From the NCBI GenBank assembly GCA_030248215.1, contig JASANG010003121.1, positions 62,001-126,000 of the forward strand: a stretch of DNA of 64,000 nucleotides. Reading direction: 5' to 3'. This DNA is from Enoplolaimus lenunculus (Eukaryota > Nematoda > Enoplea > Enoplida > Thoracostomopsidae). Under the pieces are notes generated by a model, which searched no databases, was not told where the DNA came from, and saw only the letters and a list, made by a program, of their open reading frames with translations. Of the stretch, positions 23,444-34,903 are shown piece by piece. Made by a program: the position numbers and the translations under genes. The stretch's first letter is position 1. Every line of letters begins with the position of its first letter.

Positions 23444-26400
23444 TATTATTAATATTATTATTGTTGTTGTTATAATTATTAAATTATTATTATTATTATT
23501 GTATTATTTCATTATTATTATTATTATTAGCTCTCTGTAAACAGGGATCTCTGTGTACTAACAGGTTTTCAAGCAAGCAAACTGCGGCAGCTGCTGATAT
23601 CGAAACTGTTCATAAGTAGAGCCGATGAAATGCGAGAAATGTGCCAAATTACTAAATTCTAAGATAGATTGTTCAAAGTTTACAAAACGTATTAGCGACT
23701 GGTCATAGGTGCTACGCATGTTTGAAAATATGGGTATAGACTTACAGTTTAAAATTAGAATGTACAACTGTAATGGTCTGACATTAAAAACTAGATAATA
23801 TAAGCTGACATTTAAAATAGTAATTAATAAGCGAAACCGTACACCAAGAAGTAATAGGAATGTTGCACCTACATCGCTATCTGAGATAGAATCTCAAATA
23901 TGTTATGCCGCCTATCACCATTTATCAACACATTTTCAGGCAAGCGAAGTACTGCCGGTCAAAGTGCCACCTGATTTAGCTTTTGATAGAAGAGTGTAGA
24001 AAATATAAACTGAATTTTAAAAAATATATGTCACGAAATGTTGAACATTAATTTTAGATTCTCGCTGATGCATCTGTGATTTCTGGCTCCGATATGACAC
24101 CCGAGGCCGCTTTAACAAAATTGTCATACGTTTTGGGCAAACGTACGTGGTCGCTGGAAAAGAAGAAAAAAGTAAGAAGCCTCTCTTGTGTACGAAACTT
24201 CTTGTGGATTTAGCCGTGCTTTACCATTCGTGTGTAGCGTAAAATTTTATGTTCAGAACATAGAAATGTGGCCGCTTTTCACGATATATGTACTGTTAGA
24301 ATCTGTTTGCCTGGAGACGGAGTTGACCCACACCAACTTAGTGGAAACCTGCGTTAGTCTAAATTTGTATCCCGTCAACTCTAGTATTCCGGATTTTGGC
24401 CACCAGGCCATCGTTTATAAGCGTAGAAACTAATATTTGAAGCGAATTTTTATATTATTTAATGCAGTAAACATTGCATCAAAGGTTTCGGATTGTACTA
24501 TGGAAATAGGGACTTGTTCAGGACAATAGTCACGAAAGTTTCGCGACCTGCAACCTGGTATGCAGGTGAAAGTTTTGATACGGCGTACGCAAGATATTGT
24601 AGAAGATGTATAATACAGTTGTAGAGTAGAGCCTGATAGTTGAATAATTGATTTTATAGTGAAGATTAAGCTTTAAAATTTCAGATAATGAGCAGAAATA
24701 TTCGTGGTGAGCTAACACGGATTACAACGGATCCGACTTGTGGTGCAGCCCAAGGGCCATGTGGTATGGCGGACCTTGATCTCATTCAGGCATTCACGAA
24801 TTTTGTCAAAACTACTTCGTCAGAGGTGAGTGTTTGCGGCTGTTGTGTAGAGGAGTCGTCCGTGGTCCCTCGTAAACTCAAAAAAGATAGACAGACACGT
24901 TTTGAAACTGTATAATTTACCCAGTCGTTCTTAGCAGTTCAGATTTAGTGCTTGCTCAGTGCGTTCGTGTGCAGTAATTTTTCGTTAAACAGCAACGTAT
25001 ACAAGGGAGAAATAGGTGATGTATATCCTTATCAAAATTATGGAGACCAGAAAAATGCATTTAACTGTATAACGTATATATATATTGAATAACCTTCTGG
25101 ATTTTGGAGGTCAGAAATGTTTTTACATAAAGTTACACTTTTACGAAGTCAAACCTCGGCTGCACCACCGATTTAAATTTCCTCTCATAGTAAAAATTCG
25201 GGACAACACTGCGATAGTTGCTAAGAGCTTTGGTACTCGAATTACTTTGCTGAGAGTTTTGATGCACGGTTCGCGCCAGTGTCGAGCCTTAAATATGTTG
25301 GTTTTGTGTTTTTAGTTTAATAATAATTATCATTACATAGAACATCGAAGGTATTTTGACTTTTAATATAATTATTTTGCAGGAAATCCATCTAGTCAAA
25401 GCTGCGCTATTTCCGCCTCTGCTTTGTCATGCAGCTCAAACTGGGGATTTGGCGACTGTTGATGCTATGCGAATTAAACTGGTTAGTCTGTGCTGTGTAT
25501 ATTTCAAGGTTTGTTGTTTTAGTTCTATGGTGTTATTGAATCAGCGGCTATTCAGCTGAAGCTCCAAAAGTTCTCAGCGTGGTAACCTGGTGTATGTCGC
25601 TTAAATTTCTGTTGAGTTTATTCCAAGATTTGGCAGTTTAGTAGCCTTCTTCCACAAATATTCTCCCCCCCCCACGTTTTATTACTGGATTATTAACAGT
25701 AGTACAGAGGGAACCAAACAAGTACCCGAAGGTATCGTATAGTGACACAACGCAGTGTTAGGTGTTGTCTGGGGAGCTATGGATATAATCGAAGCAGATA
25801 AGAAGCGTAAATTGCTATGTGTTTTGTGTTTTTATTGGTGTATTTTTTTGTTTCAGAATGCGAATCTTTGTGTTGGCGACTACGACGGTCGGACACCGCT
25901 CCACGTTGCTGCTAGTTCTGGTCAAGTTGGGATTGTCAGATATTTGCTAAGGCACGGAGCTTCGGTTCACGCCAGGTAATTGCGAATATTCATCTGAAAC
26001 AGTGTTGTTGCTTAGATTTTGCGTCCAATTTAAGTATGTTCGCCACGCTATCCATACAATATGAAGAATTATAGTGTGATAATTCGTTGCCTGATCTGGT
26101 CAAATTTTGAGAACAGCATAATGGCGAATATTCAAAATTTGGGAATTTCAGAGACCGTTGGAACGATACGCCGTTGATGTGTGCAGTGAAAAATACTCAC
26201 GTTGAATGCATCGAGTTGCTTGTCACTGCCGGAGCACATTTGACCGTTCAGCTTACGAAACTTGGTTCGCAACTTTGTTTGTAAGTTGACTTTAATTGAG
26301 ACTAAATTAATGTGTACAATATTTTGTGGTTGGCTTGATTTGCGAGAATTTGTTTACTGGCACCAGTCGTTTGGTTTACTATGTAGAACTGACGCGACAA

Positions 26401-27171
26401 AGTTGTTGGATGTGTAATTTTTGGCAAAAGAAAATCTTTCGTTTGAAAACGTATTACTAAATAAATACAGTTGCAGTTAGAATATTAAGTTTGGAGTAAT
26501 CTCGATTGCACTGCTTCTCCTGTTGCGGTTTTATAATCGCGTCTGAATGTTTGTTTGCTCACAAGCAGTCGTGTATCGAGAATTGATTGAAAGTAACGTT
26601 TCAATAATCACAATGTTTGTAACCGCGTTTACAAGCGATTGAACATTTTAATACAGCGTAATTGCTGTTTCGATTACAGTTAGAGTCGCTGTAATTGCGG
26701 TCAGTTCAAATTGCGTTTGCGTGCGATTGCGTGAAAGGAACAAGGAATCGCGTATCGCCATTGAAATCACTGGTTGAAACGCAATCGTAGTTGCAGTTGC
26801 TAGAATTTAAGGTTACTTTTAAAATTGTACAAGGAGTTTAATGTAATGTTGAACTCCGATGTGTTTAAATGATAACAAACTTTTTTTTCGTTGAATTGAA
26901 CTGAGGTTTTGGTATTTTCAGCGAGGGTGAGCAAGGAAATATCGAAGCGTTGCGGTCGTGGCGTGCAGCCGGTGCTGATTTAAACACTCCAAACTATGAT
27001 GGACGGCGTGCGTTGCATCTTGCGGCAGCGTCTGGTCATCTGTCGACGACTGAATTTTTACTTCAAGAAGGCTCTAATCCGGATTTGAAAGACAAATTTG
27101 GACGGACAGCTCAAGATGACGCAATACTTAATGGACATGACGCTATTACGGCGTTGTTAGATACATTGTAA
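17360..27171 (+). CDS. ASPG: L-asparaginase with C-terminal ankyrin repeats (ASPG family)
   Basis: Cytosolic asparaginase/lysophospholipase-type enzyme hydrolysing asparagine to aspartate and ammonia. There are fifteen exons: 17,360-17,483; 18,244-18,361; 19,464-19,578; 20,089-20,214; 21,040-21,123; 21,838-21,964; 22,405-22,517; 22,781-22,898; 23,301-23,368; 24,058-24,171; 24,685-24,825; 25,383-25,481; 25,857-25,975; 26,152-26,280; 26,922-27,171. All phases match and give about 614 aa (human ASPG is about 570). A TAG directly precedes the ATG in frame, fixing that exon's 5' limit; a second ATG at 17,420 could also start. Catalytic motifs: YTGGTIG (Thr33) and HGTDT (Thr134-Asp135). AnsA-like signatures SDGREN, RGNRATK, NLPPL and [19 protein letters not shown] follow. 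Residues from about 415 form ankyrin repeats ([27 protein letters not shown]). Exon 6 ends at a weak donor, AAAA|GTTGGT. No signal peptide is seen. Confidence 0.95.
17668..18225. repeat. GTCCGTCCGTC / ACTACGACTGGTAT dispersed repeat (intron 1)
   Basis: It starts with a GTCCGTCCGTCTGTCCG run followed by CTGAACCGATTTTGATAAAC. It contains several AGCTAATTTGCATA blocks and ends ACGTGTGTTCGAGCTTCGC then AGTCCCACTACGACTGGTAT. An inverted, shorter copy of the right end lies at 20,528-20,700 in intron 4. It stops about 20 bp before the exon 2 acceptor, so it supplies most of the 3' end of intron 1. Class unknown. Confidence 0.65.
18672..18778. repeat. Tandem duplication, 52 bp x 2 (intron 2)
   Basis: CAGCTTAGAAGTTAGACGAC through GATTGGTTGCTGTGTT occurs twice head to tail without visible change. 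Confidence 0.85.
19017..19371. mobile_element. GGTGCGACCGGATAT MITE (intron 2)
   Basis: The left end GATGCGACCGTATATCCGG and the right end CATATCCGGTCGCACCCTA are inverted. CCGGTATGCGG words fill the left part. Degenerate relatives are at 240-360, 2,150-2,855 and 6,519-6,612. Non-coding. Confidence 0.7.
20528..20700. repeat. Inverted partial copy of the ACTACGACTGGTAT repeat (intron 4)
   Basis: It opens ATACCAGTCGTAGTGGGACT, then GAGCGAAGCTCGAACACACG and ATATGCAAATTAG. This is the reverse complement of the right end of the repeat at 17,668-18,225. Confidence 0.7.
23396..23530. repeat. ATT microsatellite (intron 9)
   Basis: A long, slightly interrupted (ATT)n tract immediately after exon 9 of the asparaginase gene. 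Confidence 0.95.
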
Positions 27172-27214
27172 GCATACAAGTGCCATAACGATATAGATAG
27201 TCATTGTAGCGAGC

Positions 27215-27435
27215 AATGTGTACATGGCTCGCCTATGTAGTTCAGGGGTTTTGTGCCGCACACTGGTAATACGGACATCGTGAGTTCGAGCCACGCCGCA
27301 AAGGTGTCACCCACCGAGGGTAAACGGTGGTTTTCGTAAAATTACCACACGGGAAGTGTTAAACTGTTAACGGTGGAAAGAAATGTTGATAATTTAGTGA
27401 TCATATGTACCTTCGTACCTGGTCTATATTTTTTA
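27215..27435 (+). mobile_element. tRNA-derived SINE in the asparaginase 3' flank
   Basis: A pol-III-like head has an A-box-like TAGTTCAGGGG (about 27,238) and a good B-box AGTTCGAGCC (about 27,283). It is followed by a non-tRNA body with CACCCACCGAGGGTAAACGG and a T-rich end. It begins about 45 bp after the asparaginase stop, so it is probably part of the 3' UTR. The next AATAAA on the + strand that I noted is at 27,946. Copy number elsewhere cannot be judged from this window. Confidence 0.65.
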
Positions 27436-27637
27436 TTTAAGGGTTGACGTGTGCAATGTTGTATTTAGAGGTCATTTCGCTGCATTATATAATTAATGTT
27501 ATATTTTTGGACGTGGTGTAGATTGAATTTGGGTTTGGGAATGGTAACATAAATAGTATATAGTATTACATAAATATATATGTATATGTATATGTGTATA
27601 TATAATTATACTATATTCTATTTATGTAATATATATT

Positions 27638-27926
27638 AGAGCTGTTTCTGGGCTGGACCCGGGCCGAAATAGTAGACAATTTATGAAATTTTTTTACTGT
27701 TTCTCTCGTGTCACCCATTGATGTCTATAAAAATAAATTCAAACCGTGAAAACAGCGTCGGATGTCACACTGACACTTCATGCAATTTATCTCGCTTTCT
27801 ATACGTGTGAATATGTAGTTTTCGAGCGTTTTTATGACATGAGTTTTTATTATAGCAAGCAATAATCTTAGCCCCGGCCGCAGCCCGGGCAATAATCCTG
27901 GCCCCGGGACAGCTCTAATATTATAG
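27638..27926. mobile_element. AGAGCTGTCCCGGG hAT-like MITE
   Basis: The left end ATTAGAGCTGTTTCTGGG and the right end CCCCGGGACAGCTCTAAT are inverted. CCCGGGCC words sit inside each end and an unrelated AT-rich core lies between. Assignment to hAT is inferred from end style only. Confidence 0.65.
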
Positions 27927-28024
27927 TTTGTGGCTGGTTTAGCTAAATAAAAGACGCAAAATCAATGCCAGTAGATGGGTTTTATAACTTTTGCTCGGTG
28001 TTTTAGTAAAATCGTGTTTTATTT

Positions 28025-28414
28025 ATTTGACAATGGCTGGGTTTCCAAAATCATACTTAAGTAGCACGACTTCGTACTTAAGAACGTGTTAAGTAGTCAC
28101 TTAACCATTTTGTCGTTTTTAATAGCGTACTTAAGTTAAGTTAATACTTAAGTTGCTGGCTAAGTTTGATAGATTACAAATTTACCATTCAGGAATACTA
28201 ACCTTGGTCAAATTGAAATAGTAGACTATTGATCACTCTTTAATATAAAGCAAAACTATTACCCTTCTTGTTATGACAATGGCTGACATTTGGCGTTAAA
28301 TTTGTTTTTGCTCGAAAATTTAAGGATTTACTTTTAAGTCGGCGACTTAACTAATCACGTAAGTATAACTTAAGTAAATACTTAATCAAGATTTTGGAAA
28401 CTCAGCCAATGTGA
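28025..28414. mobile_element. GGCTGGGTTTCCAAAATC MITE
   Basis: The left end CAATGGCTGGGTTTCCAAAA and the right end TTTTGGAAACTCAGCCAATG are inverted. The arms are filled with TACTTAAG words, so the element folds on itself. Non-coding. Confidence 0.75.
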
Positions 28415-29546
28415 ATGATGAGTTTAAAATTTTTTGCTGCAGCGCAGTTCGCTGGTTTAAAGAGCTATTACTAACTGGTAATACTTGCTACACAAACCGT
28501 TGTGATTACTATTTCTATGGACTGTATTTTGAACCATAGCTGGTTTGACATTTAGCAGATCTGGCAAACTGGCAGTGCAAATTGTGATAGACGCTGCATA
28601 GTTTTGAGAATATAGCTTAATTCGAAAATTTCAATACAGTTTTCAACGCATGATTGTGCATTCAAATTCGAGTTGGGATTTCAACTTACGTTGAATAAAA
28701 TGCATTTGGTAAGTCATATATTCGTTGTATACATGTGTATAAATGTTTTGTTTGTAGTAATATTTTAGCCTTGAATATATGGGTTGTCATAGCCATATAA
28801 CTGAATTGTGTTAGCGTATATTATTGGGCCATGTATCAAACAGTTCTCGAATATTCAGGCGTAGGCGTAGGCGTAAATCTAAATGTGAGTCGGAAAGCGT
28901 TTCGAACACAAAGACGAGCTGATTTTGTTCGGAACCTGTTGTGTATACGACTGTTTTATGTGTTTTAGTGAATGTGTACATTGTTTTATTGAAGCACCGG
29001 TTCAGTTTAATTCTAGGGGCGTGACCATTAAGAAACACGGATCTAAGGCACTTCAAGTAGGGACCTTAGCCTTAGGCGCAGGTTTAGGGTCAGGCTTAGG
29101 CTTACTACGCAGGCCCCTATTGTTTAACATGGACCGAAGTGCCAGTATTATAATATCCACTCTCTCTCTATCTATGTGCATTTTGTTTACTAACACTTAC
29201 ATTTTCGTCCGTCAAATAAGTGTTTTTACAGAACGGCTCATATTACTTTACGGAGAGTTCCGATGTTCCGCGAAACCCCAATAGAATCCGCTTAGGACTT
29301 AGGCTAATTTGTTACCGTTACCACCCTTGAGCGATTATTCTTCCTGTTTTTGCGATCGCAACAATGGTCAAAGTACTACATGCTGTATGGACGTCAAGAA
29401 TTTAGGTCAACAAATTAAATTGGTGCAACAGCAAGTTAGTGTTGTGTTAGCTAGAATTCTTGGCGGCTCGAGCGTAATCTTAAATTTCGTCTGCAACAAA
29501 ATTTGATTTGAAACTGGCAAGAATACTGGGAAGTATTATAAATACT

Positions 29547-29889
29547 GGCCAATGTAATGATTAAGGGCGCAGCAGTGTTATAAGCAGGTTATGCTAAGCC
29601 TAAGACTAAGCCTAAGCCTAAGCCTAAGCCTTAGCGTAAACGTAAGAATGAGCATATTCCTAAGCCTAAGCCTAAGCCTAAGCGTAAGTATGAGCATATT
29701 CCTAAGCCTAAGCGTAAGCCCAAGCCTAAGCGTAAGTATAAACCTAAGCGTAAACGTAAGAATGAGCATATTCCTAAACCTAATCCTAAGCCTAAACCTA
29801 AGCCAAGCAAAAAAATAATTCTAAAGCGCAAGCTTACTCTATTGCAGTGCCACAGAAAAACGTTCCGCTTCTGATCGTTACATGGGCCG
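29547..29889. mobile_element. GGCCCATGTA MITE (CTAAGC-array family), copy 2
   Basis: The left end GGCCAATGTAATGATTAAGG and the right end TGATCGTTACATGGGCC bracket about 230 bp of almost pure GCCTAAGC/GCGTAAG hexamers (29,593-29,815). These are broken by ATGAGCATATTC and followed by the family block TAAGCTTACTCTATTGCAG and AAAAACGTTCCG. The hexamer array opens all frames, giving false Leu/Ser-Arg peptides. Confidence 0.85.
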
Positions 29890-31038
29890 AAATACTCTAG
29901 CAGTAGAGGTTTGAATTAAGTACAACTTTGGACTAATTTATACATAAAAACATATTTGAAGTTAAGTTGAATAAAAGCGTGAATTATTTTATTCATTGAG
30001 ACTAAATATTGTTGGAAGTATATTTTGTCAAAATTTAACAAAAACACGTCAGTTTTAAAATTTCTAATTTTATTTGGTTCGCGGTTACCTTCTGTTTGGT
30101 TCCGCCAAATACCTAACTAGTTTTAGGTTTAGGTTTGGTTTTAGTTATCCTTACGCCTAGAGTTAGGCTTAGGCTATATAGAATGTGTTCAGGGTACTGT
30201 TACGAACCTAAAAGTGTAACATTGGCCAAACGAACTATAGAGATGGTGATTTTTTTGCGTTTGGTTCTTCATTTTAGAAAATGATTGTAGCAGAGCTTAA
30301 GGAATATGTGTGTGTCTTTGGTTCATGTTACTTTAAGGGACGTCTAGGTTTCAGGTGGGTCTATAAATGAGTAGGCTTAGATTCGAAATATACATTTTTG
30401 TGTGGCGTAGGCTTAGGAACATATTTTTGAAACGCTAAGGCTTAGGATTAGGAATATGTTTAATCTACTGTTACGTCTCTAAAAGTAACATTGGCCATGT
30501 CTTTTATGATAGATTTTGTAAGTTTTTAATTTGTAATTTTATTGCAGTTGTTTGAAATTTTAATTTTAACAATAAATTTATGACCATTACGTGTCAATTT
30601 TAGTCGATATTAATGCTGTACTGCAGTAACCCGATTATGAGGAATAACTGAGATTGTTTTCGTCTCTCGAGCTGTCCACCCTGTAATTCGGTTACCGACT
30701 AGTATTTATTTTTGATTCACCCTATAGTTGAACCCAACACACTTTTAATTTTCTTCGTCTTGGCCAGAATTGGCTTGCTCCGATACATTTTTGTTGATGC
30801 CTATGACCGTTAATCTTTTTTTCTGGATTTCATAAAGTTTGTGTGGGTTGTCTGAATGTCCGCTAGATATTTGGGCAATCTAAAGCCTAATACTCTAATT
30901 AGTGATGCAGACGTTTCTTGATTCGAACTCAAAATAGGGATATCCTCTATTAACCCCCTCTTGTTTGGGTCACTACAGTATATTACATTAACGGATATTT
31001 CAATTGAACTTTCATACAGCATCGCTTGATTAACTTAA
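29890..31038. other. Intergenic DNA between asparaginase and BTB genes
   Basis: No gene is seen. Two diverged copies of a CTTAGGCTTAGG plus CTAAAAGTGTAACATTGGCC motif sit near 30,120-30,235 and 30,370-30,500. This is the 3' flank of the minus-strand BTB gene; a TTTATT (AATAAA on -) lies near 30,704. Confidence 0.5.
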
Positions 31039-33953
31039 TCACAAAAATGATGATGGCACTGACAAACGAGTATTTTGATAGTTCTTTGGCTTACTTTGCG
31101 TGTGATGAACGCTCAGTACCGCAGGCAGATGTAATCCAGCCAACAAGCCGCGTTTATTTTCTTGATCTGCGGATCCGGCACTAAAACTGTGTCGAAATTT
31201 TGAATTTACCCCTCGAATAAGTTCACTTTCAATTTCTTCTGGGGTGGGCGCTGGCTTTGCGGACGGTCTTGGCTCACCCAAATCCGTATTTGAGCGTCGA
31301 AACATTACCGGCGATTCTCCGTCGTCGTAGCACAGATGGGCGTTCTTTCGCGGGTCAGGTAACCCTCCAGATGATTGGGGAGGAATTTGTCTCAGATACT
31401 CAGCAGGCAGCGGGTCCGTGCGTCTGGAAGGCTGAAATACAACCGTTTGCTGACTGCCTGTTGAAAAGCGGCTTGAACTCGCGCTAGACGGCGGTGAAAT
31501 TTCGCTGATGTGATCATTTCTGGAGATATGTCGAGGTGGATTTCTAAGCATCACCAGATCAGAAATTTCGTTGCCAATATTTGAATTTTCAACCGATTTC
31601 ACGTTTACAAGCGTTATATTTTCGCTTCGAGTTTTTCGGAGGCCTTTTCGGTTAATGCTTCCGCTGGACGCTTCACTACCGCTAGTACTGGCCGCACACG
31701 ATCCTGATGGGCTAGCGCCAGGGCTGGCAATGGTATCTAGAGGTATCAAGACATTCCTGTTGTGTTCGTCCCGTGACGGCAGAAGTAAAATTTGTTCGAG
31801 CAACGAAATCATAAACGCACTATGGTGTTGTTTAAGCATAGACCAGCTTGTAGATACAAGAACTTCGTCTGCATACTGCTTAACGAACATAGCACATTGT
31901 GAAAGTAGCGTAGGTACTGCGAAACGTTTAGCTAGCAACGCTAGCTTACATACGTTTTCAACTCGAATTTCAGAGCATAAGTTGAATTCTACTATGGATT
32001 TTAGTTTTAAAATTTCATAGCGATTAGCGGCACCAAGTAAGTCAATGTAGGTTTTGAGATGCCCAGCACTCGATGCTGTGTGGGGCAGCGTGAGCTCACC
32101 CGAGTATACAAAACGGAACAGCACGTCTGCTGATTGTGGGCTGAGTTCAGAAAGCTGAACGATCGTTTGAGTTTCGTGGCCGTTCGTTTGCGAAGTTGCC
32201 GTTGGTGCTTTGACCAGTAGCTCTAAAAGTTAAAAGTTGCCGATTTTTATCTTAACCCTTTCTCACATGAATATTTTCTATTTCCCCTGAGACTTACTTT
32301 TATACCAGGATTCGAACTCCGGTGACTGGAGTGGGAGGCGTATACCATCAGCACTCAGCTATAGGAGCTTGACGCTCGAGCCCGAGGGGGCTCTCACGTC
32401 TTGTTGTGATTTAGTACTATGTATACGTGTTGCAATTGTTAAACACGGTGCGATATACAGTATTTAACGTATATACACTGCGCTTAGTTGCCTATAGGCA
32501 ACTCAATGTGAGAAGGGGTTAAAGCTGGAACGTCCGCGACGGTATCAAGACAATTCGTTGCCCGACAATTCGTCGAGTGACAACTTGTGCGAAATTTCAT
32601 CGACTCGACAGTTTGCCGTCGACCATTATGCTTAGGCTTAGGCTTAGGCTTAGATTACGCATAGGCTTATGCTTAATATATAGGTTAATTCATTGGCATA
32701 ATGAGGACACCCTTGGGCGACAAGTTGCCGAGCGACGAAGTGTCGCAGATTCGCCCGTGATACCTTATTTCGTCCATCATTGGAAATATATGGTTCCGTG
32801 ACCCGCCGGTACCAACAAGGGCTGCCCTATAGTTTTCTGTGCCACGCAGTATCAAACCGTACATCGCGTTGGAATTGTTTACATTCGTTTTATTCCGTTG
32901 TAGAAAGTTGTCCAGAGGAGACGTCGTATTTTGATAAAATTAATTCTTATCTCTCGATTTTGCAAGATTTTGCACAGTTCAAATTTAAAAAAATTGCCCG
33001 TGGGGTTGTTCAAAGGAAGATAGCAAGGATAAGACCCCCTTAATCGAACCAGCACAAAATTAAAATTTATCTTGGGATAGGATACGAATTTGTATTTTGC
33101 TTCATGTTCACTCTATTATGACTTTTGTTGGTGCCTAGTAATATTTCATGAATCCATGCTGTACAAAAATGGTTCTAGACAGACGTCGAGTTGACGGTTT
33201 TCACTGGAGTAGGTAAAGACAATATCGTTAGGCGTTTTGTTTGCGATACTTTGTATCAGATTGTGGCTTAGATGTCGGACGATTTCGCCAGCGTCACTTG
33301 TAGTCGGGTCGCAAAAATAGATATATCCTTAAACGAATATGCTAATGGTTTGGGAACTAAATCGGGATGATAGGCGAACCCTTGGTTCCAGCACTAGTAT
33401 ATCATAGATCATTTACTACTGAACGGTATTGTAAGTTTTTAGGGACAAGGAAGCGGGTAACCCAAGGTCTGGATCCGGATGCGCTACCATCCAATCTATA
33501 TTTTTGGGTATGTCACTGTCCCCACGTCAAAAAAAGTTCTGACTCGGACCACGTTTACTCGCGGCTATTCACGGGTAACGCCCAGCCCTCTGAGTTTATA
33601 CTAAACAAACGACTTCTATTTTGGTTAAAATTACAATGCAAACCTTTCCAAACACGGCTACTCGCGGCCAAAATACAACGGTGAACAGCGAATCGTGTTT
33701 GGTCCATAGCGGTTTGGCCGTTTGAAGCTGCGTCTGACGCGGCTTTTCGACCCACAAGAACACAGCAGTCCGAAAATGCTCCACTCTCGTACAACCCGAT
33801 CATATTGGTGATACCCCCAGGGTGCGAGCTACTCGACGGAGGAGTCGATCCTGCTCTGAGGTCTGCTGAAGACCTTGATTGTGTCATCTCTGTTGATATT
33901 GTGGGTGTTCCGGCTCGGGTGCCTCCGGAAGCTGATGATCGACGGTGTGAAAT
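31039..33953 (-). CDS. BTB-BACK domain protein (possible 3' part of a PDZ-BTB gene)
   Basis: Two exons on -. The BTB exon is 33,953 or 33,887 down to 33,644, ending phase 1 before GTTTGC. The long last exon is 32,222-31,039, after AACTTTTAG, with stop TGA. BTB signatures span the junction: SGAFSDCCVLVGRK, FAVHRCILAASSRVWKEL, then ADVLFRFVYSGELTLP. A BACK-like helical region follows (VCKLALLAKRFAVPTLLSQC). The remaining roughly 250 residues are Ser/Pro-rich and look disordered. The protein ends SSFL, a class I PDZ-ligand pattern (S/T-x-hydrophobic). BTB-BACK proteins usually dimerise, and many serve as CUL3 adaptors; that role is inference here, because no Kelch repeats are present. Start: either ATG 33,887, or splicing from the upstream PDZ exons at 33,953 after GGTTAAAG. 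Confidence 0.85.
32252..32522. mobile_element. TTAA-flanked piggyBac-like MITE carrying a tRNA-like sequence, copy 1
   Basis: It is bounded by TTAA on both sides with inverted ends TTAACCCTTTCTCACAT and ATGTGAGAAGGGGTTAA, as expected for a piggyBac-type non-autonomous element. On - it contains a tRNA-like segment (about 32,375-32,298): A-box-like TAGCTGAGTGCTGATGG, loop CTCCCAC and B-box GAGTTCGAATCC. The right part has a GTTGCCTATAGGCAAC palindrome. It lies just upstream of the last BTB exon, inside the BTB intron. Confidence 0.85.
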
Positions 33954-34272
33954 CTTTAACCGAATGCAAAAAATTCAATTTCCGATAGTAAAATCAAGCC
34001 GATCTATTAGAACCGGTGTACGACAGCCACTGGCGGATCCGAAGCCGGCCATTCAGGTGTTGGCCCCCGGAACAGAAATCGAAACCAAAATTTTGTGTTA
34101 AGATTTAGTGCCTACTAAACTTAGATTTGGCTTTTCGCTCGCTTCACATATGATTTTTGTCTGCTTTATATCATCCGGTCTTATCCGTCAGATATTGCTG
34201 CTGGATCCACAGCTGAGGACAGCTTACAACAAAAATATATCCCTCCTTGATTGTTCCGGATGGAACACAAAA

Positions 34273-34420
34273 GGTCGATTTTGTGTTATTTTGAAATTAA
34301 AGGGTCAAACTATTTTAATTGTCGATTTTGTGTTATTTTGAAATTAAAGGGTCAAACTATTTTAATTGTCGATTTTGTGTTATTTTGAAATTAAAGGGTC
34401 AAACTACTTTGATTAAAGTT
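34273..34420. repeat. Tandem repeat, about 54 bp x 2.7
   Basis: TCGATTTTGTGTTATTTTG through GGGTCAAACTATTTTAATTG is repeated head to tail with almost no change. It lies between the BTB exon and the PDZ exons. Confidence 0.85.
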
Positions 34421-34903
34421 ATGCTCGGTGGATATGAAGTCTTGGCTATGCTCCTGATTCGCTGAAATTTTACCATAAACGCCGATACAACGGCCAATCA
34501 CGTTGCACAAAGTTAAATAGCGTTCTGATATGGTTTCAAACCACACAAATGGTGCAAATCAGCAGTGAAAACCGAACAGAATTCCGTTTGTTTCAACAGA
34601 TTTCCAGGGTACAACACCGGCCACATAGCCCGATGGGTGCCAGCGGCGGTCAGCCATCTACATACCTATTTTGTCCCTAGAAAAGTTTCAGCTTCGCTTA
34701 TCTGACAACTTTGTATACCACTTTTAAACAGGTGCCGCCCCGTCTAGCAATGTAAGCTAACTATGGTAAACCGAGAAAAACTGTTTCTAACTGACATAGA
34801 CCACACAAAAAAATGGACCGCGGAGACGACCTTATCTTGGACCAGGGACGCTCCCTCAGTGTGCCCCCTTTCCCTAGGCGGTGTTTATATTTTGACACTT
34901 TGA

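Noticed and set aside
28925-29284. 119-residue open frame on +
   Set aside because: It covers degenerate CTTAGG-type repeat sequence with no domain and no splice context.
29590-29815. Chromosome end or interstitial telomere
   Set aside because: The hexamer array is imperfect, bracketed by conserved MITE ends, and repeated at eight sites far from any end.
29578-29831. Leu/Ser-rich and Leu/Arg-rich frames, possible repeat protein
   Set aside because: Translations of the CTAAGC hexamer array inside a MITE. The same false peptides appear at each copy of the family.
32298-32375. A functional tRNA-Gly(CCC) gene
   Set aside because: The B-box and a CCC loop are present, but I could not form a good acceptor stem. 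The sequence is part of a dispersed TTAA element, so I call it tRNA-like.
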